From: JAYFRL01 sp034925905
GTDB taxonomy: Bacteria > Bacillota > Clostridia > Lachnospirales > Anaerotignaceae
NCBI GenBank assembly: GCA_034925905.1
Contig: JAYFRL010000008.1
Location: 53,214 to 117,213, forward strand
Length of the DNA stretch: 64,000 nucleotides
Direction of reading: 5' to 3'
In this document: positions 61,877-64,000 of the stretch, piece after piece
How the letters are laid out: each line of letters opens with the position of its first letter
Numbering within the stretch: the stretch's first letter is position 1
Translations under genes and position numbers: made by a program
Notes under the pieces: model-generated
Database searches by the model: none
What the model saw: only the letters and a program-made list of their open reading frames with translations
What the model was told of the DNA's origin: nothing

Positions 61877-61890
61877 AATAATGCTAAAAT
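61855..61890. promoter_or_regulatory. Inverted repeat flanking the SDR -10 box
   Basis: ATTTTAGCA (61855-61863) and TGCTAAAAT (61882-61890) are perfect complements around an 18-base spacer that contains the -10 box. It looks like a repressor site or a 5' mRNA hairpin that would affect the downstream gene. Confidence 0.45.
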
Positions 61891-61924
61891 AATTAAGCTG
61901 TATTTATTCAAAAGAAGGTGTGCT

Positions 61925-62659
61925 ATGGGTAATAATACCGTTTTTATATCCGGCTCGTCAAGAGGCATCGGAAAGGCAATCGCGTTATTGTTTGCCGAAA
62001 AAGGCTATAACGTCATTATAAACGCCAGCAAAAGCAAGGAGGAACTTATTGAAACACAAAATGAGATTAAAAACAAGGGCGGCTCCTGCCATTGTACACT
62101 TTGTGACGTTTCGGATTATGAAGCCTGCAAAAGAATGTTTGAAGAAATAAAATTAGTTTACCCTATGCCCGGAATAATAATAAACAACGCCGGTATATCC
62201 GAATGGGGTCTTTTCACAGATATGAGCCCGCATAAATGGCAAAGGCTTCTTAACGTAAATATAAATTCCGTTTTAAACTGTACACATATAGCACTTCCCG
62301 AAATGGTAAAAAATAAAAGTGGAATAATAGTTAATATATCGTCAATATGGGGAGAAACAGGAGCCTCCTGCGAAGCTGTTTATTCAGCCTCAAAAGGAGC
62401 AATAAATTCATTCACAAAATCCATGGCAAAAGAACTGGGTCCTTCTGGGATACGAGTTAACGCTATTGCCTGCGGAGTTATAGATACAAAAATGAATTCC
62501 AGCTTTGATAAAAGCGAAAAAGCTGCTCTTGCGGAAGAAATACCTCTTATGCGGTTTGGAACTCCCGAGGAAGTTGCAAAGCTTGCCTTTTTTTTGGCCA
62601 CAGAGGATTCTTCTTTCTTAAACGGGCAAGTTATAACCTTAGATGGTGGGATGATATAA
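61925..62659 (+). CDS. SDR family oxidoreductase (FabG-like)
   Basis: The 244-residue classical short-chain dehydrogenase has SGSSRGIGKA (9-18) for the cofactor, NNAG (87-90), and the catalytic Ser139-Tyr153-Lys157 triad in NISSIWG and YSASKGA. It resembles 3-oxoacyl-ACP reductases, but no fatty-acid genes are nearby, so the substrate is unclear. The C-terminal FLNGQVITLDGGM is typical. The ATG at 61925 follows AGAAGGTGTG. It is divergent from the MATE operon and ends at a strong terminator. Confidence 0.9.
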   Translation: MGNNTVFISGSSRGIGKAIALLFAEKGYNVIINASKSKEELIETQNEIKNKGGSCHCTLCDVSDYEACKRMFEEIKLVYPMPGIIINNAGISEWGLFTDMSPHKWQRLLNVNINSVLNCTHIALPEMVKNKSGIIVNISSIWGETGASCEAVYSASKGAINSFTKSMAKELGPSGIRVNAIACGVIDTKMNSSFDKSEKAALAEEIPLMRFGTPEEVAKLAFFLATEDSSFLNGQVITLDGGMI

Positions 62660-62695
62660 AAGCAAAGCTTTAATTAAAAGCTTTGCTTTTAATTT
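62658..62695 (+). terminator. Terminator of the SDR gene
   Basis: AAAAGCAAAGCTTT and its complement form a 14-bp stem with an AATTA loop (62658-62690), then AATTTTT follows. It overlaps the last codon of the gene. Confidence 0.85.
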
Positions 62696-62817
62696 TTGGT
62701 AATTTTTATGTAATATTTTTCCATTTTTTCCTTTTAATGGTGTTTTAAATGTGTTATGCTTAAAAACAGGGATTTTAAAATCTATGTTCCCATACCGCAT
62801 TGGAAAGGAGATAAAAA

Positions 62818-63861
62818 ATGAGAAACCACATTTTTGTGCTTATTTTTGCACTTATCGCTCTTTGCCAAACCGCATTTGCAGCGGATGTAATTTCCGTAAA
62901 TGTCGATGGCAGTAAAATTTCTTTTGATCAACCTCCCGTAATTGAAAACGGGCGTATCCTTGTTCCGTTCAGGGCAATATTGGAACCCATGGGAGCAAAT
63001 ATATCATGGGATGGCAGCAAGAAAACAATTACGGCAATACGCGGAGAAAAAAAAATTTCATTAACAATAGGAAAAGCCTATATAATGGTAAACGGCAAAA
63101 AAACGGCTCTTGATGTAGCTCCAAAAATAATCGGAGACCGTGCCATGGTTCCTGCACGAGCCATATCGGAGAGCTTGGGGGCGTCGGTTACATGGAACGA
63201 AGGAACAAAATCCGTCGGCATATATGTTGAAACCTCTCCTCCGGCTGAAAATTCAAACGCTGCACTAAAAAATAATATTACAAATTCAAAGACATTGGCT
63301 TTTTTCCAAAGAGTTACCTCAGGGAACGAATGGTTAATAAAGCTTGAAACAAAAATAGAAATTTTAGACGGGAAAAAATCAGACGTTGTTTTAACCATGG
63401 CTCAAAAGTCCGATAAGATGCTGTTAAATTTGGTTTCCGGGGAAGGCTATGATGTCTCATTAATAACCAAAGAAGGCAAAGCTTATTTCGTTATGAATAA
63501 AGAAAGGTTTTATTCTGTTATAGAATCCGGAGAGGCAATTCCCGGCATGGAAAACTTAAATATAACCGAATCCGGGTTCCTGCCGACTGATGAAGAAGCT
63601 AAAGCTATAGCCAACTCCATTTTTACAACAGGTGTTGAAAATATAGATAATACCGAATATAAATACGAAGAATTCAGCAACGGAACAAATTTTGCAAGAT
63701 TTTATTTCTCAGGTGATGAATTAAGGTATATAAAATCTGATGTTGGAGGAGAAAATGAAGCTTTGGTAAAAATAATTAAAGCTTCTCAGAGCACAGCAAA
63801 TTCATTGTTTGAAATACCCTTGGATTTTACTCTTATAGACTTTTCAGCCTTTGGATTTTAA
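62818..63861 (+). CDS. Secreted protein with copper amine oxidase N-terminal domain
   Basis: A 21-residue signal peptide (MRNHIFVLIFALIALCQTAFA) leads to a copper amine oxidase N-terminal-like domain (about 22-140). It has paired repeats RILVPFRAILEPMGANISW and AMVPARAISESLGASVTW, common in clostridial surface proteins. The C-terminal 200 residues form a separate domain of LolA/DUF6612-like pattern (about 160-347). No catalytic copper site is present, so this is a stalk or binding module. It has an AAGGAGAT ribosome site and its own terminator; its ligand is unknown. Confidence 0.85.
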   Translation: MRNHIFVLIFALIALCQTAFAADVISVNVDGSKISFDQPPVIENGRILVPFRAILEPMGANISWDGSKKTITAIRGEKKISLTIGKAYIMVNGKKTALDVAPKIIGDRAMVPARAISESLGASVTWNEGTKSVGIYVETSPPAENSNAALKNNITNSKTLAFFQRVTSGNEWLIKLETKIEILDGKKSDVVLTMAQKSDKMLLNLVSGEGYDVSLITKEGKAYFVMNKERFYSVIESGEAIPGMENLNITESGFLPTDEEAKAIANSIFTTGVENIDNTEYKYEEFSNGTNFARFYFSGDELRYIKSDVGGENEALVKIIKASQSTANSLFEIPLDFTLIDFSAFGF

Positions 63862-63868
63862 TAATCAT

Positions 63869-63891
63869 CCCCACGTAAACGTGGGGTTTTT
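63869..63891 (+). terminator. Terminator after the secreted protein gene
   Basis: CCCCACGT-AA-ACGTGGGG forms an 8-bp perfect hairpin followed by TTTTT. Confidence 0.8.
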
Positions 63892-63894
63892 CTT

Positions 63895-63990
63895 TGAGCC
63901 CTAAAAGGGTCTATTACCAACATTGCGCCTTAAGGCGCTTTATGATTCCGCCAACCGCACGTTTATTTACCTGCTACCCTTTAAAAGGGT
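63895..63990. repeat. Palindrome-rich segment at the right edge
   Basis: The segment has GCCCTAAAAGGGT (63897-63910), a perfect palindrome GCGCCTTAAGGCGC (63925-63938) and ACCCTTTAAAAGGGT (63976-63990). AAAAGGGTC occurs twice, about 80 bases apart. Such stacked palindromes occur at IS200/IS605 ends, but no transposase is in view. Confidence 0.4.
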
Positions 63991-64000
63991 CAACATATTC

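Noticed and set aside
63869..63990. CRISPR repeats
   Set aside because: The palindromes differ from each other, spacing is irregular, and no cas gene is in view.

Overview
The window comes from an AT-rich, low-GC Gram-positive anaerobe of the class Clostridia, probably close to Lachnospiraceae. The supporting marks are the SCIFF peptide with its radical SAM maturase, PolC-type replicase, RNases Y and J, an IreB/PASTA-kinase/PP2C phosphatase set, AddB, class III fructose bisphosphatase, the MEP isoprenoid genes and strong AGGAGG ribosome sites. The species call is an inference from gene content. Most of the window is dense housekeeping sequence with short gaps or small overlaps between genes. 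I saw no prophage, CRISPR array, rRNA or tRNA gene.

Layout. 1-10.3 kb: the start of an M19 dipeptidase, then a cluster of RNA-processing enzymes (RNase Y, RNase G, YraN, RNase HII, RNase J), an IreB-RuvX-DUF1292 operon, and MtaB with an unknown upstream gene. 10.4-17 kb is the main accessory island: a four-gene acid-sugar operon (DUF1537 kinase, SAF-domain oxidoreductase, 3-hydroxyacid dehydrogenase, PPC/DUF296 protein). It is divergent from a PrpR-like AAA+ regulator that lacks the sigma-54 GAFTGA loop, and that regulator is followed by an ACT protein. The divergent spacer carries a 22-bp direct repeat that looks like an operator. 17-20.2 kb: an ECF vitamin/metal transporter (S, fused A-A, T).

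20.17-20.84 kb is the longest gene-free stretch. It holds a promoter-terminator unit that looks like a small RNA, and then a very structured, unassigned RNA-like leader in front of ecfT. 20.8-26.9 kb: SCIFF peptide, its maturase, SecD, SecF, RecJ and a TIGR04086 membrane protein. 27-33 kb: ruvAB with a rhomboid protease, a small anchored FMN-bind-like protein, and addB without addA beside it. 33-35.6 kb: TrmL, an autoregulated-looking PerR/Fur repressor, and an aminotransferase.

35.7-46.4 kb is the classical pyrH-frr-uppS-cdsA-dxr-rseP-ispG-polC cluster, which links translation recycling, isoprenoid and phospholipid precursors, and replication. 46.5-57.4 kb reads as one 10.6-kb operon: mutS2, an orphan response regulator, rsmB, rlmN, the PP2C phosphatase, the PASTA kinase, rsgA, rpe and thiN. 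It starts at an extended -10 promoter and its terminator lies beyond a small convergent gene. 57.5-64 kb: Fbp, a MATE exporter with a membrane protein partner, a divergent SDR oxidoreductase with a palindromic promoter, a secreted copper-amine-oxidase-N-domain protein, and palindromes at the right edge that may be the border of a mobile element.

The strongest candidates for new biology are the acid-sugar operon with its unusual regulator, the ecfT leader RNA together with the adjacent small RNA, the seven-cysteine SCIFF precursor, and a possible AUA start codon on RNase Y.
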